Shown: positions 1 through 11,878 of the stretch, piece by piece
How the letters are laid out: every line of letters starts with the position of its first letter
Numbering within the stretch: position 1 is the stretch's first letter
Origin: Marinomonas phaeophyticola
GTDB lineage: Bacteria; Pseudomonadota; Gammaproteobacteria; Pseudomonadales; Marinomonadaceae
Reading direction: 5' to 3'
Length of the DNA stretch: 64,000 bases
Assembly (NCBI RefSeq): GCF_026966905.1
Contig: NZ_JAPUBN010000020.1
Location: 1-64,000, forward strand
The notes under the pieces: generated by a model
Databases searched by the model: none
The model's input: only the letters and a program-made list of their open reading frames with translations
Told to the model about the DNA's origin: nothing
Made by a program: the position numbers and the translations under genes

Positions 1-1615
<1,615 letters not shown>

Positions 1616-1875
1616 TATAACACCAAAGTGGTTTTGAGTGATAAAGAGAGACTGAGAAAACTCGTAAAGAGAAGGGTCAAACGGCATCATGAAAAGATCA
1701 TAGAGACACAGATTACGACAGCATCAGCAATGATGTGGCTGGTTTGATACTTGGTTATCGCTATTTCAAAAAAAGCATTGTTAAAGATTCAAGCACGTAT
1801 TGGCGTGTTGTGAGTGAACCTGCTGGATTAAGCCTAACGGCTTAACACAGACACTCAGAACGAACGCAACCCGTT
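1616..1875 (+). other. 23S-5S internal transcribed spacer
   Basis: Spacer between 23S and 5S rRNA. No tRNA cloverleaf, CCA-ending acceptor stem or TTC-loop signature was found on reading it. It presumably holds RNase III/E processing stems of the precursor; individual stems were not assigned. Confidence 0.8.
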
Positions 1876-1991
1876 TGCTTGACGATCATAGAGACGTTGA
1901 ACCACCTGATCCCATCCCGAACTCAGAAGTGAAAAGCGTCATCGCCGATGGTAGTGTGGCATTCGCCATGTGAGAGTAGGTCGTCGTCAAG
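1876..1991 (+). rRNA. rrf: 5S ribosomal RNA
   Basis: Complete 5S rRNA. It contains the hallmark segments CCGAACTCAGAAGTGAAA and GCCGATGGTAGTGTGG, and the ends TGCTTGACGA and TCGTCGTCAAG pair to form helix I. Length is about 116 nt, normal for bacteria. The ends could be off by one to three bases. Confidence 0.96.
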
Positions 1992-2003
1992 TTTTATTTA
2001 GAA

Positions 2004-2036
2004 AGCCCTGATTGCTCACGCAGTCAGGGTTTTTTT
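2004..2036 (+). terminator. rRNA operon terminator
   Basis: CCCTGA and TCAGGG form a stem over a loop of about 12 bases and are followed by a run of seven T residues. It lies 12 bases after 5S rRNA, which is where the rrn transcript should end. Confidence 0.85.
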
Positions 2037-2041
2037 CGTCT

Positions 2042-2272
2042 GTAGGTTGGCCTTTAGGCCAACAATAATGCCACACAGCATACCTATATCGACTAACATG
2101 ATACTTTTTGTCGGGATGAGTCCCGACTTACATCTCCTGTAGGTTGGCATTAGTGATAACTTCAGACCGACAATGTGTGTGCGTAATAAGCTCCGACCTG
2201 TATTGTTCTTCAAGAGCTACCAATCAACTTATCCTAATGAGCCTCTTTTTGTCGGCATCAATGCCGACCTAC
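2042..2272. repeat. REP-type palindrome cluster (BIME-like), four elements
   Basis: Four short units lie in alternating orientation. Each is a GTAG-like tetranucleotide followed by a palindrome. Unit 1 (+, 2042-2063) is GTAG then GTTGGCC-TTTA-GGCCAAC. Unit 2 (-, 2110-2131) has GTCGGGA/TCCCGAC arms. Unit 3 (+, 2140 to about 2172) is degenerate. Unit 4 (-, 2251-2272) has GTCGGCAT/ATGCCGAC arms and a reverse-strand GTAG. A GTAG head plus hairpin is the signature of REP elements mobilised by REP-associated tyrosine transposases (RAYT); no such gene is in the window. The stretch 2041-2450 shows no convincing gene. Confidence 0.75.
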
Positions 2273-2450
2273 CTTTCAAACCGTTACTCCAGCTATTTGC
2301 TGTGCACATTCAGCCATACCGTCCAGTAAGTGTTTCTGCCAGAGGCTTTTAAAGGGCTTCTCTTTCGTTAAATTGATATTGTTTCAGTCAAAAAACATCT
2401 ATATTCTGCATTCTCATACAATACTCAATACTTTTGATGACCCATATATT

Positions 2451-3449
2451 ATGACACCTGAAATTTATATTAAGAGACAACTGACCGCCTCTTCTGTTGT
2501 GTATATAGAGACTTTACAAGCGCTTTGGAGTGGCTGCGGTGTTATCGTGAGATATTCTGTTTCAGGAGTAGAGGGAGTCTCTTCTGTGATTCTTAAACGT
2601 ATAAAGGTTCCTGATCATATTTATCATCCTAAGGGGTGGGATTCGGAGTATGCAACTCAACGGAAAATTTATTCCTATCAGGTAGAAAAAAACTGGTATG
2701 AAAGTTGGTCAAAACTTTGTGATTCTAGCTGTTATATAGCGAAATGTTATGGTGTATTGAATCTAGATAAAACCAAAGAAGTATATATTCTGTTGGAGGA
2801 TTTGGATTCCATTGGTTTTTCTAAAAGACATGCAGGCTTAAGTGTATCCGAGAGTTTGCCTTGCTTGCATTGGCTTGCCGCATTCCATGCTCGTTTTATT
2901 AGAGAGCGTCCTAATAAAGAATGGCCTGCTGGTTTATGGGAAAAGGGAACGTACTGGCATTTATCGACTCGGCAACCCGAATGGGAAAGTATGCAAGAAG
3001 GCGTATTTAAGACGGCCGCTCCACATATTGCTCATACACTAGATCAGGCACGTTTTCAGACACTCGTGCATGGAGATGCAAAAGTGGCTAATTTCTGTTT
3101 TTCTGATGATGGCTTGTGCGTGTCAGGTGTCGATTTCCAATACGTTGGAAAGGGAGTAGGCGTTCAAGATCTAGCGTATTTTTTAGGCAGTTGTTTAGAT
3201 GAACAATCATTGCAGGAGCATTTAGATTATCTTTTAGATGTGTATTTTACTGAGTTATCTCGTTCTATCATTAGCACTGGTGAATCACCTGATTTTGCTG
3301 AAGCGGTCACTCAAGAATGGTTTCATCTTTTTCCAGTCGCCTGGGCCGATTTTCATCGATTTATATTAGGCTGGTCTCCTAAACATAAAAAAAATACACA
3401 GTTTAGTCGTAAATTAGCATTGAAGGGGTTATCTGAATGCACTTTATAA
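2451..3449 (+). CDS. Kinase-fold phosphotransferase (APH/choline kinase-like)
   Basis: 332-aa cytosolic protein of the aminoglycoside phosphotransferase/EcKinase-like superfamily. The Brenner motif H-G-D-x4-N is at residues 207-214 (HGDAKVAN), and a metal-binding DFQ with following GVGVQDLAY replaces the kinase DFG around residue 228. The pair LLEDLD earlier marks the hinge. The substrate cannot be read from the sequence; relatives phosphorylate small molecules such as choline or sugars, and resistance activity should not be assumed. The frame can extend to a TTG at 2373, but the ATG at 2451 gives a more usual N-terminus, although no strong ribosome binding site precedes it. It converges on the LysR gene with no gap. 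Confidence 0.72.
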   Translation: MTPEIYIKRQLTASSVVYIETLQALWSGCGVIVRYSVSGVEGVSSVILKRIKVPDHIYHPKGWDSEYATQRKIYSYQVEKNWYESWSKLCDSSCYIAKCYGVLNLDKTKEVYILLEDLDSIGFSKRHAGLSVSESLPCLHWLAAFHARFIRERPNKEWPAGLWEKGTYWHLSTRQPEWESMQEGVFKTAAPHIAHTLDQARFQTLVHGDAKVANFCFSDDGLCVSGVDFQYVGKGVGVQDLAYFLGSCLDEQSLQEHLDYLLDVYFTELSRSIISTGESPDFAEAVTQEWFHLFPVAWADFHRFILGWSPKHKKNTQFSRKLALKGLSECTL

Positions 3450-4403
3450 CTAGTCAGTTTCAGTTTTCCATTCCAGTGTTCTGCTTTGTTGTGTGATCCA
3501 TTGTTTCAGTTGATTTATTCCTGCTTCATTACGGCGGCTTGTTTTAAAGACAAAACTAAATTTATCGTTAGTTTTTAAAGAATGAATCGGGAGTGTAATT
3601 AAATTACCTTCGGAAGACTGCTCCTTAAGCATGTAGTCATTAATTAGTGTAATACCTTGATCGTATTTGGCTGCTTCATAGGCAAGCAGTAAGTGACTGA
3701 ATTTTTGAAAGCGAACTTCTGACGGAAGTTCAACACCTTGTTCTTGAAACCAAAGTTTCCACTCTATTGCGTAACCCTTGTAGATACTATATGTTGTGAT
3801 AAGCGGATATTTTAATAATAAAGAGGGTGTAGCAATCAATAACTCTTTTATTTTATTTATGTCATTTGTTCCTAGGTCAATTTGAATTTGAGCAAGCATA
3901 GCAGGACTACATGCTGGGAATAAGCGTTCTTCATATAAGGTTTCAAAGCTAAAACCTCGTTTTTGCTCTTCTGTTGTTACAAAACAATCAGCAATCCTAT
4001 CTGATAGCTCTGGTGTAAAATGAGTCATTTCAATTGAGACGTCTAATAAGGGGTACTGCCTTTTAAAGTCATTCAGTCTAGGGATCAGCCATGAAATAGC
4101 AAAGGAGCTGTATAAAGCTAAGCGAATTTGAGTTTGTTCCTGTCCTTTTATTTGATTACTGGCGCGGCTGATAAGCTCAAGTGATGTGCTAATGCTGTCT
4201 AAATAGGCTTTACCCTCATGAGTCATGCTCAAGTTTCTTCCTTGCCTAATAAATAGACTTTCCCCCAAATAGTTTTCTAATAGTTTAATTTGATGGGAAA
4301 CGGCGCTTTGGGTGAGATTAAGCTCTTCTGCGGCTTTGGAAAAACTGTTTAACCGAGCTACGGTTTCAAAGATAGGCAAAGATTTTAATGGCGGTAAAGA
4401 CAT
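3450..4403 (-). CDS. LysR-family regulator (GcvA-like)
   Basis: 317-aa LysR-type transcription factor. The N-terminal winged helix-turn-helix spans about residues 5-64 and includes FSKAAEELNLTQSAVSHQIK; the rest is the periplasmic-binding-like effector domain. The opening MSLPPLKSLPIFETVARLNS resembles the GcvA/AmpR branch. It is divergent from the EamA transporter at 4518 with 114 bp between, so that transporter is the natural candidate target; this is inferred from layout alone. The effector is unknown. Confidence 0.88.
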   Translation of the reverse strand: MSLPPLKSLPIFETVARLNSFSKAAEELNLTQSAVSHQIKLLENYLGESLFIRQGRNLSMTHEGKAYLDSISTSLELISRASNQIKGQEQTQIRLALYSSFAISWLIPRLNDFKRQYPLLDVSIEMTHFTPELSDRIADCFVTTEEQKRGFSFETLYEERLFPACSPAMLAQIQIDLGTNDINKIKELLIATPSLLLKYPLITTYSIYKGYAIEWKLWFQEQGVELPSEVRFQKFSHLLLAYEAAKYDQGITLINDYMLKEQSSEGNLITLPIHSLKTNDKFSFVFKTSRRNEAGINQLKQWITQQSRTLEWKTETD

Positions 4404-4517
4404 ACTATTTTAGTATCGAAATAATTAATGGCAGATGTGTTTTTATCATTATATTTTATGTTAACCGATCTTTATACTGTCTATCAATATAATGATACAA
4501 ACAGTGTGGAGGGGCGT

Positions 4518-5396
4518 ATGTCAGGTAAAACAGCAAGCAGTGCAATCTTATTACTTATACTTGGTAACTTTGCCGCAACACTTTGCGATGCTTTCATTAA
4601 AATGGCGGGAGCGGATGTCCCCGTTTTTCAATTTACTTTAATGCGATGCCTTTGCATGGTGCTTTGTCTCTTACCATTTTTAGGTCAGGTGAATTTGTCT
4701 AATCCATTAGAAGGAGTAAAGCTTCATTTTATTCGTGGCAGTATTTGGGTGCTTACGACTGTATTTCTTGTACTTGCTTTAGCGGAATTGCCTTTAGCTA
4801 CAGCAAATTCGATTTTTTATACGGCGCCTTTATTAATAACCTTATTGGCGGCTGTCTTTTATAAAGAAAAGCTTACTGGTATGGTCATTTTGGCTGCTAT
4901 TTTAGGTTTTATAGGAATCCTAGTTATCTTAAGGCCTACGGTAATCAGTACGGGGATGACCAGTGCATTATTGTTTGCTCTAGGATTGGCGGTAAGCAGT
5001 CTATTGATCAGGAAGCTACCTAAAGGTCAGTCTTTGTTCCATGGAATGTTGCTGACGCATCTATGTGCATTACCTTTTGCTGGTGGTTTGGCTTTATTTG
5101 AAGGTGCTGAGTGGGATTGGTCTTTAGCAGGCTTTGCTCTTATATCATCAATTTGCTCAATTCTGTATGGTATGTCTTGTTTGCTAGCTTATCGATTTGT
5201 TGCTTCTAGCGAAATTGCCAGTGCGGAGTACTCTGGACTGATTTTTGCTATGATTCTTGGATGGTTGCTGTTTGGTGAAAATATTGATCTATTTGTGGGT
5301 ATTGGAGCCGTCTTTATCATTGCTCCATTAGCCTATATTAGTCATAGGGACAGTCGTAAAAGGCGTTTGTTACTGGCTCAGGAAACGTTTGTTTGA
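4518..5396 (+). CDS. EamA/DMT-family transporter
   Basis: 292-aa inner-membrane protein with about ten hydrophobic segments in two homologous halves (EamA repeats), the drug/metabolite transporter layout. Each half has the typical pattern, for example PLATANSIFYTAPLLITLLA in the first and SAEYSGLIFAMILGWLLFGE in the second. I chose the ATG at 4518 because GGAGGGG precedes it at proper spacing; an in-frame ATG at 4428 has no such site and would overlap the promoter region. Direction and substrate are unknown. Its 3' end overlaps the TetR gene by 19 bp. Confidence 0.85.
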   Translation: MSGKTASSAILLLILGNFAATLCDAFIKMAGADVPVFQFTLMRCLCMVLCLLPFLGQVNLSNPLEGVKLHFIRGSIWVLTTVFLVLALAELPLATANSIFYTAPLLITLLAAVFYKEKLTGMVILAAILGFIGILVILRPTVISTGMTSALLFALGLAVSSLLIRKLPKGQSLFHGMLLTHLCALPFAGGLALFEGAEWDWSLAGFALISSICSILYGMSCLLAYRFVASSEIASAEYSGLIFAMILGWLLFGENIDLFVGIGAVFIIAPLAYISHRDSRKRRLLLAQETFV

Positions 5397-5998
5397 TTTT
5401 TATGTGTCAGTAGGTTTATAGCGCTTTGAGTCATAATTGCTAGATCTTGATTATCAAGGTAAATACCGTCTATCAGTAATCGACACATACCGTGTAATGT
5501 TGCCCAAGTAGTTTGAGCTACCCTTAATGGTGGGTCTGTCTTGGGCAAAACCTCTTCTTTTTGTAATATCTCTACCCATTGAACCCAGAGTTTAAAGCTA
5601 TTTTTAGATTCACTTTTTAATGAGTCAGTAATGTTTTCTGCTTTCCAAATATCACGGCCAAACATGAGGTCGTAAGTTTCTCTATGTTCTTCAGCAAACT
5701 GAATATAGGAATAAACATACTCTTTGAACAAAGTAAGACAATTACTCTTTTTGGGATTTATAATGTAGGTTGAAAGGTTTTTGCTTTGTAGCAGGAAGCC
5801 TTGTTCCGCAATGTTGCAGAGTAGTGCCGTTTTGTCTTTAAAGTGATGATAGGGTGCTGTTCTCGATACGCCAACCTGATCTGCTAGTTTTCGCATTGAC
5901 AGTCCATCAACACCATCTTCTTTTAAAATTTTAGTGGCGGTAAGGACAAGCGATTGTTTGAGATCGCCATGATGGTAAGTCGATTTGGTATTTTTCAT
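5378..5998 (-). CDS. TetR/AcrR-family repressor
   Basis: 206-aa TetR-type regulator. The DNA-binding domain is at about residues 12-60, with helix-turn-helix MRKLADQVGVSRTAPYHHF; the C-terminal half is the variable ligand-binding and dimerisation domain, including a WATLHGMCRLLIDG helix typical of the family. It is divergent from fadH, and the intergenic region carries two TTGAC/GTCAA palindromes, so it probably controls fadH and itself. The ligand may be an acyl-CoA or fatty acid, which is inference from the neighbour only. Confidence 0.88.
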   Translation of the reverse strand: MKNTKSTYHHGDLKQSLVLTATKILKEDGVDGLSMRKLADQVGVSRTAPYHHFKDKTALLCNIAEQGFLLQSKNLSTYIINPKKSNCLTLFKEYVYSYIQFAEEHRETYDLMFGRDIWKAENITDSLKSESKNSFKLWVQWVEILQKEEVLPKTDPPLRVAQTTWATLHGMCRLLIDGIYLDNQDLAIMTQSAINLLTHKNQTNVS

Positions 5999-6020
5999 TT
6001 GCTAAATATATCAATTGATC

Positions 6021-6062
6021 TTGACGCCGTCAAAATTCAATATTAATCTTGACGGTGTCAAG
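6021..6062. promoter_or_regulatory. Paired palindromic operator in the tetR-fadH intergenic region
   Basis: Two near-identical palindromes: TTGAC-GCC-GTCAA at 6021-6033 and CTTGAC-GGT-GTCAAG at 6048-6062. Their centres are 28 bp apart, close to an integral number of helical turns. They sit between the divergent TetR gene and fadH. The TTGAC halves could also serve as -35 elements, so repressor binding would block transcription. Binding by the adjacent TetR protein is inferred. Confidence 0.7.
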
Positions 6063-6094
6063 ACTTGTTTTTTTGTGTTTAAGTCGCCTAATAA

Positions 6095-8134
<2,040 letters not shown>

Positions 8135-8205
8135 TTCTTTCTTCTATTCAAAAGGCTAGAGTTACGGTATTTCCAACTCATTAGGTTGTGAAATGCCGTA
8201 ACTTT

Positions 8206-8733
8206 TTACTTAGTAGGTTCTCCTGTCTTTAGCAAGACTAGAAGTTGCTCCCTTTTTTGGCTTTGTTGAATGGCAATATTAAGTTGATTATCATAATCTC
8301 GTTGCCAGTCATCGGCACGGCCTACTATGACGGACAAATCTCTCATACTGGCTTTAAGAACGACTAAAAAGGATTGAATGTTTTTCTCTTGATTTAACAT
8401 AATATTTTTCAGGGAGTTTGCACTGCTGTGTCTTAGGTAGGTTTTAAGCTCTGCAGTATTGCCTGCAACTTGCTGCAGTATGGCATCTTGCTGGGTTATT
8501 CTTGCTTCAAGCGTCGCTATTTTTTCTTGAGATTCAAGTTCTTTCGTTTGAGTGGTACTGCTGCCTTTTATCAAGAATAGAGTTGTACTCACGGACGCCG
8601 CAACAGAAATTATAATAGTAAGTAAAAAAGCCAACATTAAGAATAGTTTTTTGAAACGCTTAAAGACACTTTTTTTAGACTTAATATCTAATGATTCCTC
8701 TACTGGCTTTGCGCTCGTTTTTTTATCTACCAT
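8206..8733 (-). CDS. Single-pass membrane protein with coiled coil, unknown function
   Basis: 175-aa protein I do not recognise. It has a basic N-terminal cytosolic stretch of about 28 residues, one transmembrane helix (about residues 29-55, FLMLAFLLTIIISVAASV), then a heptad-rich coiled coil (about 65-95) and a helical, charged C-terminus. There is no signal-cleavage site, so it is probably a bitopic inner-membrane protein. It is convergent with fadH and alone on its strand. No catalytic motif was seen. Confidence 0.6.
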   Translation of the reverse strand: MVDKKTSAKPVEESLDIKSKKSVFKRFKKLFLMLAFLLTIIISVAASVSTTLFLIKGSSTTQTKELESQEKIATLEARITQQDAILQQVAGNTAELKTYLRHSSANSLKNIMLNQEKNIQSFLVVLKASMRDLSVIVGRADDWQRDYDNQLNIAIQQSQKREQLLVLLKTGEPTK

Positions 8734-8968
8734 GGTTGGATACCCCTCTCTTATGTCTTTAAAGTGTTTTCTAATTTAGTAAAAGGTAGGTTGTTTATTG
8801 AAAAACGATCACTAAGAAATATAAGTATAGGTGATGAATTTTTATTGGCCTTAATTTAGATGAAATTTTAATTGTGAGTCGGTATCGCTTTCCTCTTAAG
8901 AAGGGGTTTTGTTTTCGTTTTCTAACTCGTAAAATACATGGGAAAATATCATCTAGATGATTGAGTAC
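8734..8968. other. Intergenic region before the IscR boxes
   Basis: AT-rich region between the divergent membrane-protein gene and iscR. It should contain the promoter of the leftward gene. Apart from the IscR boxes that begin at 8969, I see no gene, strong hairpin or repeat. Confidence 0.5.
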
Positions 8969-9018
8969 ATACCACAGTATTTTAGTAGGTTATATACTTG
9001 ACTAAAATAGTAGGTTTT
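8969..9018 (+). promoter_or_regulatory. Two abutting type 1 IscR binding sites
   Basis: Compared with the 25-bp E. coli type 1 IscR motif (ATASYYGACTRWWWYAGTCRRSTAT), site 2 at 8994-9018 matches 22 of 25 positions and site 1 at 8969-8993 matches 20 of 25 by my hand count. The two lie end to end without a gap, so their centres are 25 bp apart. Type 1 sites are bound by the 2Fe-2S form of IscR, which gives feedback repression when clusters are plentiful. Site 2 covers the -35 element of the iscR promoter. Confidence 0.8.
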
Positions 9019-9026
9019 GATTGAAT
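8998..9026 (+). promoter_or_regulatory. Predicted iscR-suf promoter
   Basis: TTGACT (-35, 8998-9003), 17 bp spacing, TTGAAT (-10, 9021-9026). It would start transcription about 25 bases before iscR. The -35 is embedded in IscR site 2, consistent with direct repression. Confidence 0.6.
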
Positions 9027-9058
9027 AGGCGACCATTAAATTGCTTAGCGGATGAACT

Positions 9059-9553
9059 ATGCGCCTGACAACAAAAGGCCGATATGCGGTAACAGCCATG
9101 CTAGATCTTGCATTGCATACCAATAGTGGTCCAGTCTCTTTATCTGATATTTCACAGCGACAAGGCATTTCTCTTTCTTATTTAGAGCAATTGTTTGCTA
9201 AATTGCGTAAGCAAAGTTTAGTGACGAGTGTTAGAGGGCCTGGAGGCGGCTATCAATTAAGCCGTCCTAATCAAGATATTTTTGTTGCTCAAATCGTTGA
9301 TGCTGTCAATGAATCAGTAGATGCAACAGGTTGTAGAGGCCGTAGTGATTGCCAATCGGGTGCTACCTGCTTGACGCATCATTTATGGTGCGACCTGAGT
9401 GATCAAATTCATGATTTCTTAAGTCAAATAAGTTTAGAGCAATTGGTATTGAGGCAAGATGTGCGCATTGTCGCAGAGCGTCAAAACCATGAGCAGTATA
9501 AAAACTCGAAAGAGTCCTTAAAAGACAAAATTGATGCATCAATAATTAATTAG
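9059..9553 (+). CDS. iscR: IscR, Rrf2-family iron-sulfur sensor
   Basis: 164-aa Rrf2-family regulator, nearly identical in layout to E. coli IscR. The winged HTH opens [19 protein letters not shown] and includes the [13 protein letters not shown] recognition region and the [14 protein letters not shown] wing. The 2Fe-2S ligands are C-x5-C-x5-C-x2-H in [18 protein letters not shown]. It represses its own operon in the holo form and commonly controls suf genes. Here it is the first gene of the suf operon, with 70 bp to sufB, and it has two type 1 sites upstream. Confidence 0.97.
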   Translation: MRLTTKGRYAVTAMLDLALHTNSGPVSLSDISQRQGISLSYLEQLFAKLRKQSLVTSVRGPGGGYQLSRPNQDIFVAQIVDAVNESVDATGCRGRSDCQSGATCLTHHLWCDLSDQIHDFLSQISLEQLVLRQDVRIVAERQNHEQYKNSKESLKDKIDASIIN

Positions 9554-9623
9554 AATTTATAAAAGTAGCAATGAAATAGGCAACACACCTTTTTGTTCTA
9601 TTTAAAAAAGTGAGTTTTATGTT

Positions 9624-11060
9624 ATGACTGAACAAATTGACAAAGCGCTTGAACGGGAATATGAAGCCGGTTTTGTGTCTGATATTGAATCAGAAACGTT
9701 TGAACCTGGGTTAAACGAAGACATCATTCGTCGTATTTCAGCTATGAAAAATGAACCGGAATGGATGCTTGAGTGGCGCTTAAAAGCGTTTCGCGTTTGG
9801 TTAGAAATGGAAGAGCCTGATTGGGCGCATATAAAGTATTCGAAAATAGACTTTCAATCTATTTCTTATTATTCAGCACCAAAAAGTATGAAGGATAAGC
9901 CTAAATCGCTTGATGAAGTGGATCCTGAATTGATTCGTACTTATGAAAAGCTAGGTATTCCTCTAATAGAGCAACAAATGCTTGCGGGTATTGCCGTTGA
10001 TGCGGTGTTTGATTCTGTCTCAGTTGTAACAACATTTAGAGAGAAGTTGGAAGAAGCTGGCGTTATTTTCTGTCCAATATCTGAAGCGGTTCATCGCTTT
10101 CCTGATTTGGTTAAAAAATACCTTGGTACCGTTGTGCCTACAAAGGATAACTATTTTGCCGCTTTAAATTGTGCTGTGTTTACTGATGGCTCATTTGTTT
10201 ATATTCCTAAAGGTACGCGTTGCCCAATGGAGTTGTCTACATATTTTCGTATAAACGAGCAGAATACTGGTCAATTTGAAAGAACGCTCATTGTTGCAGA
10301 TGAGGGCAGCCATGTTAGTTACCTTGAAGGCTGTACGGCACCTCAACGAGATGAAAATCAGTTGCATGCGGCGGTTGTTGAACTGGTTGCCATGGACAAT
10401 GCAGAAATCAAATATTCTACTGTACAAAACTGGTACCCAGGCGATGAAAATGGCAAAGGTGGTATTTACAACTTTGTAACAAAACGCGGGATCTGCCATG
10501 AGAGCGCAAAAATTTCTTGGACGCAAGTAGAAACTGGCTCTGCTGTTACTTGGAAGTACCCAAGCTGTATTTTGAAAGGTGATAATAGTGTTGGTGAGTT
10601 TTACTCGGTTGCACTAACTCGAAGTGCTCAACAAGCGGATACCGGAACGAAAATGATTCATATTGGTAAAAATACCAAGTCGACTATCATCTCGAAAGGG
10701 ATCTCAGCTGGACGGAGTAATAATAGCTATCGAGGCTTGGTTCGAATGAATCCTGGCGCTCAAGGGGCACGTAACTTTACTCAGTGCGATTCCTTGTTAA
10801 TAGGTGACCAATGTGGTGCGCACACTTTTCCTTATGTGGAAAGCCGCAACCCATCAGCGATTGTTGAGCACGAAGCGACAACCTCTAAAGTAAGTGACGA
10901 GCAAATGTTTTTGTGTCGTCAGCGCGGAATCGAGCCAGAAAAGGCCGTTTCAATGATTGTAAATGGCTTCTGTAAAGAAGTATTCAAAGAATTACCAATG
11001 GAATTTGCCGTCGAAGCGGGCAAGTTACTTGAAATCAGCCTTGAAGGCTCAGTAGGTTGA
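9624..11060 (+). CDS. sufB: SufB, Fe-S scaffold subunit
   Basis: 478-aa core subunit of the SufBC2D scaffold on which Fe-S clusters are built under iron or oxidative stress. Length is within a few residues of known SufB. The conserved beta-helix core is seen in [16 protein letters not shown] and [16 protein letters not shown], the C-terminal cysteine region in [20 protein letters not shown], and the family ending in [19 protein letters not shown]. The ATG at 9624 gives the usual N-terminus. Any in-frame reading on the opposite strand (10191-10526) is a shadow. Confidence 0.97.
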   Translation: MTEQIDKALEREYEAGFVSDIESETFEPGLNEDIIRRISAMKNEPEWMLEWRLKAFRVWLEMEEPDWAHIKYSKIDFQSISYYSAPKSMKDKPKSLDEVDPELIRTYEKLGIPLIEQQMLAGIAVDAVFDSVSVVTTFREKLEEAGVIFCPISEAVHRFPDLVKKYLGTVVPTKDNYFAALNCAVFTDGSFVYIPKGTRCPMELSTYFRINEQNTGQFERTLIVADEGSHVSYLEGCTAPQRDENQLHAAVVELVAMDNAEIKYSTVQNWYPGDENGKGGIYNFVTKRGICHESAKISWTQVETGSAVTWKYPSCILKGDNSVGEFYSVALTRSAQQADTGTKMIHIGKNTKSTIISKGISAGRSNNSYRGLVRMNPGAQGARNFTQCDSLLIGDQCGAHTFPYVESRNPSAIVEHEATTSKVSDEQMFLCRQRGIEPEKAVSMIVNGFCKEVFKELPMEFAVEAGKLLEISLEGSVG

Positions 11061-11071
11061 GGAACCCCAAT

Positions 11072-11878
11072 ATGTCTAATATCACACCAACGACAGAGAA
11101 AAGCATGCTTACGATTACTGATTTACATGCAAGTGTTGAAGAAAAAAACATTTTGAAGGGCCTAAACCTAGATGTTAAGCCAGGCGAAGTTCACGCAATA
11201 ATGGGACCGAATGGCGCGGGTAAAAGTACAACAGGTTATGTACTGTCTGGCCGTGACGGCTATACAGTCGAAAAAGGTTCTGCCGTCTTAGATGGTGTAG
11301 AAATTCTTGAAATGGAAGCGGAAGAAAGAGCTCGTGCGGGTTTGTTTTTAGCATTTCAATATCCTGTTGAAATACCAGGCGTTAGTAATCTTGAATTTCT
11401 AAAGGCGTCTGTAGATGCGCAAAGAGAAGCGCGTGGTGAAGTGGCTTATACCTCAGCTGAGTTCCTTAAGTTAGCCAAAGAAGCCTGTAAGCAAGTTGAT
11501 TTGCCTCTCGCTTTCTTGAAACGTGGTGTTAATGAAGGCTTCTCCGGCGGTGAGAAAAAACGTAACGAATTGATGCAAATGATTTTGTTGAAACCAAAAC
11601 TTTGTATTCTGGATGAAACGGATTCTGGTTTGGATATCGATGCGATGCAAGTGGTAGCTAACGGTGTCAATAGCCAACGATCTCCTGATCGTAGCTTTAT
11701 TATCGTCACCCACTATCAGCGCCTTTTAGATTACATTAAACCGGATTTTGTTCATGTTTTGTCTGATGGCAAAATTGTAAAAAGCGGTGATGCATCTCTT
11801 GCTAAAGAGCTTGAAGCAGAGGGTTATGCTTGGATACACAACGAACCTAAAGATGAATTGGAAGGTGATTTGCTATGA
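11072..11878 (+). CDS. sufC: SufC, Fe-S scaffold ATPase
   Basis: ABC-type ATPase of the SufBC2D complex. Walker A is GPNGAGKST, the signature is FSGGEKKRNE, Walker B is LCILDETDSGLD and the switch His is in IIVTHYQRLL. I chose ATG 11072 because GAGGA lies about eight bases before it; the upstream TTG at 11057 has no such site. An ATG at 11105 would match the E. coli start exactly, so the first 11 residues are uncertain. It begins 11 bp after sufB and overlaps sufD by 4 bp (ATGA), indicating translational coupling. Confidence 0.95.
   Translation: MSNITPTTEKSMLTITDLHASVEEKNILKGLNLDVKPGEVHAIMGPNGAGKSTTGYVLSGRDGYTVEKGSAVLDGVEILEMEAEERARAGLFLAFQYPVEIPGVSNLEFLKASVDAQREARGEVAYTSAEFLKLAKEACKQVDLPLAFLKRGVNEGFSGGEKKRNELMQMILLKPKLCILDETDSGLDIDAMQVVANGVNSQRSPDRSFIIVTHYQRLLDYIKPDFVHVLSDGKIVKSGDASLAKELEAEGYAWIHNEPKDELEGDLL

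Noticed and set aside
1616-1875. tRNA gene in the 23S-5S spacer
   Set aside because: No cloverleaf, T-loop or CCA-compatible acceptor stem was found.
2016-2329. Two overlapping 61-65 codon frames in the REP region
   Set aside because: They run through the terminator and palindromic repeats, and neither product resembles a protein family.
2451-3449. Aminoglycoside resistance gene
   Set aside because: Only the general kinase-fold motifs are present; nothing ties it to a known resistance enzyme.
4428-4517. Longer N-terminus for the EamA transporter
   Set aside because: The ATG at 4428 lacks a ribosome binding site and runs through the divergent promoter; ATG 4518 has GGAGGGG before it.
10191-10526. 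111-codon reverse frame inside sufB
   Set aside because: Shadow of a strongly conserved gene; no ribosome binding site and no recognisable product.
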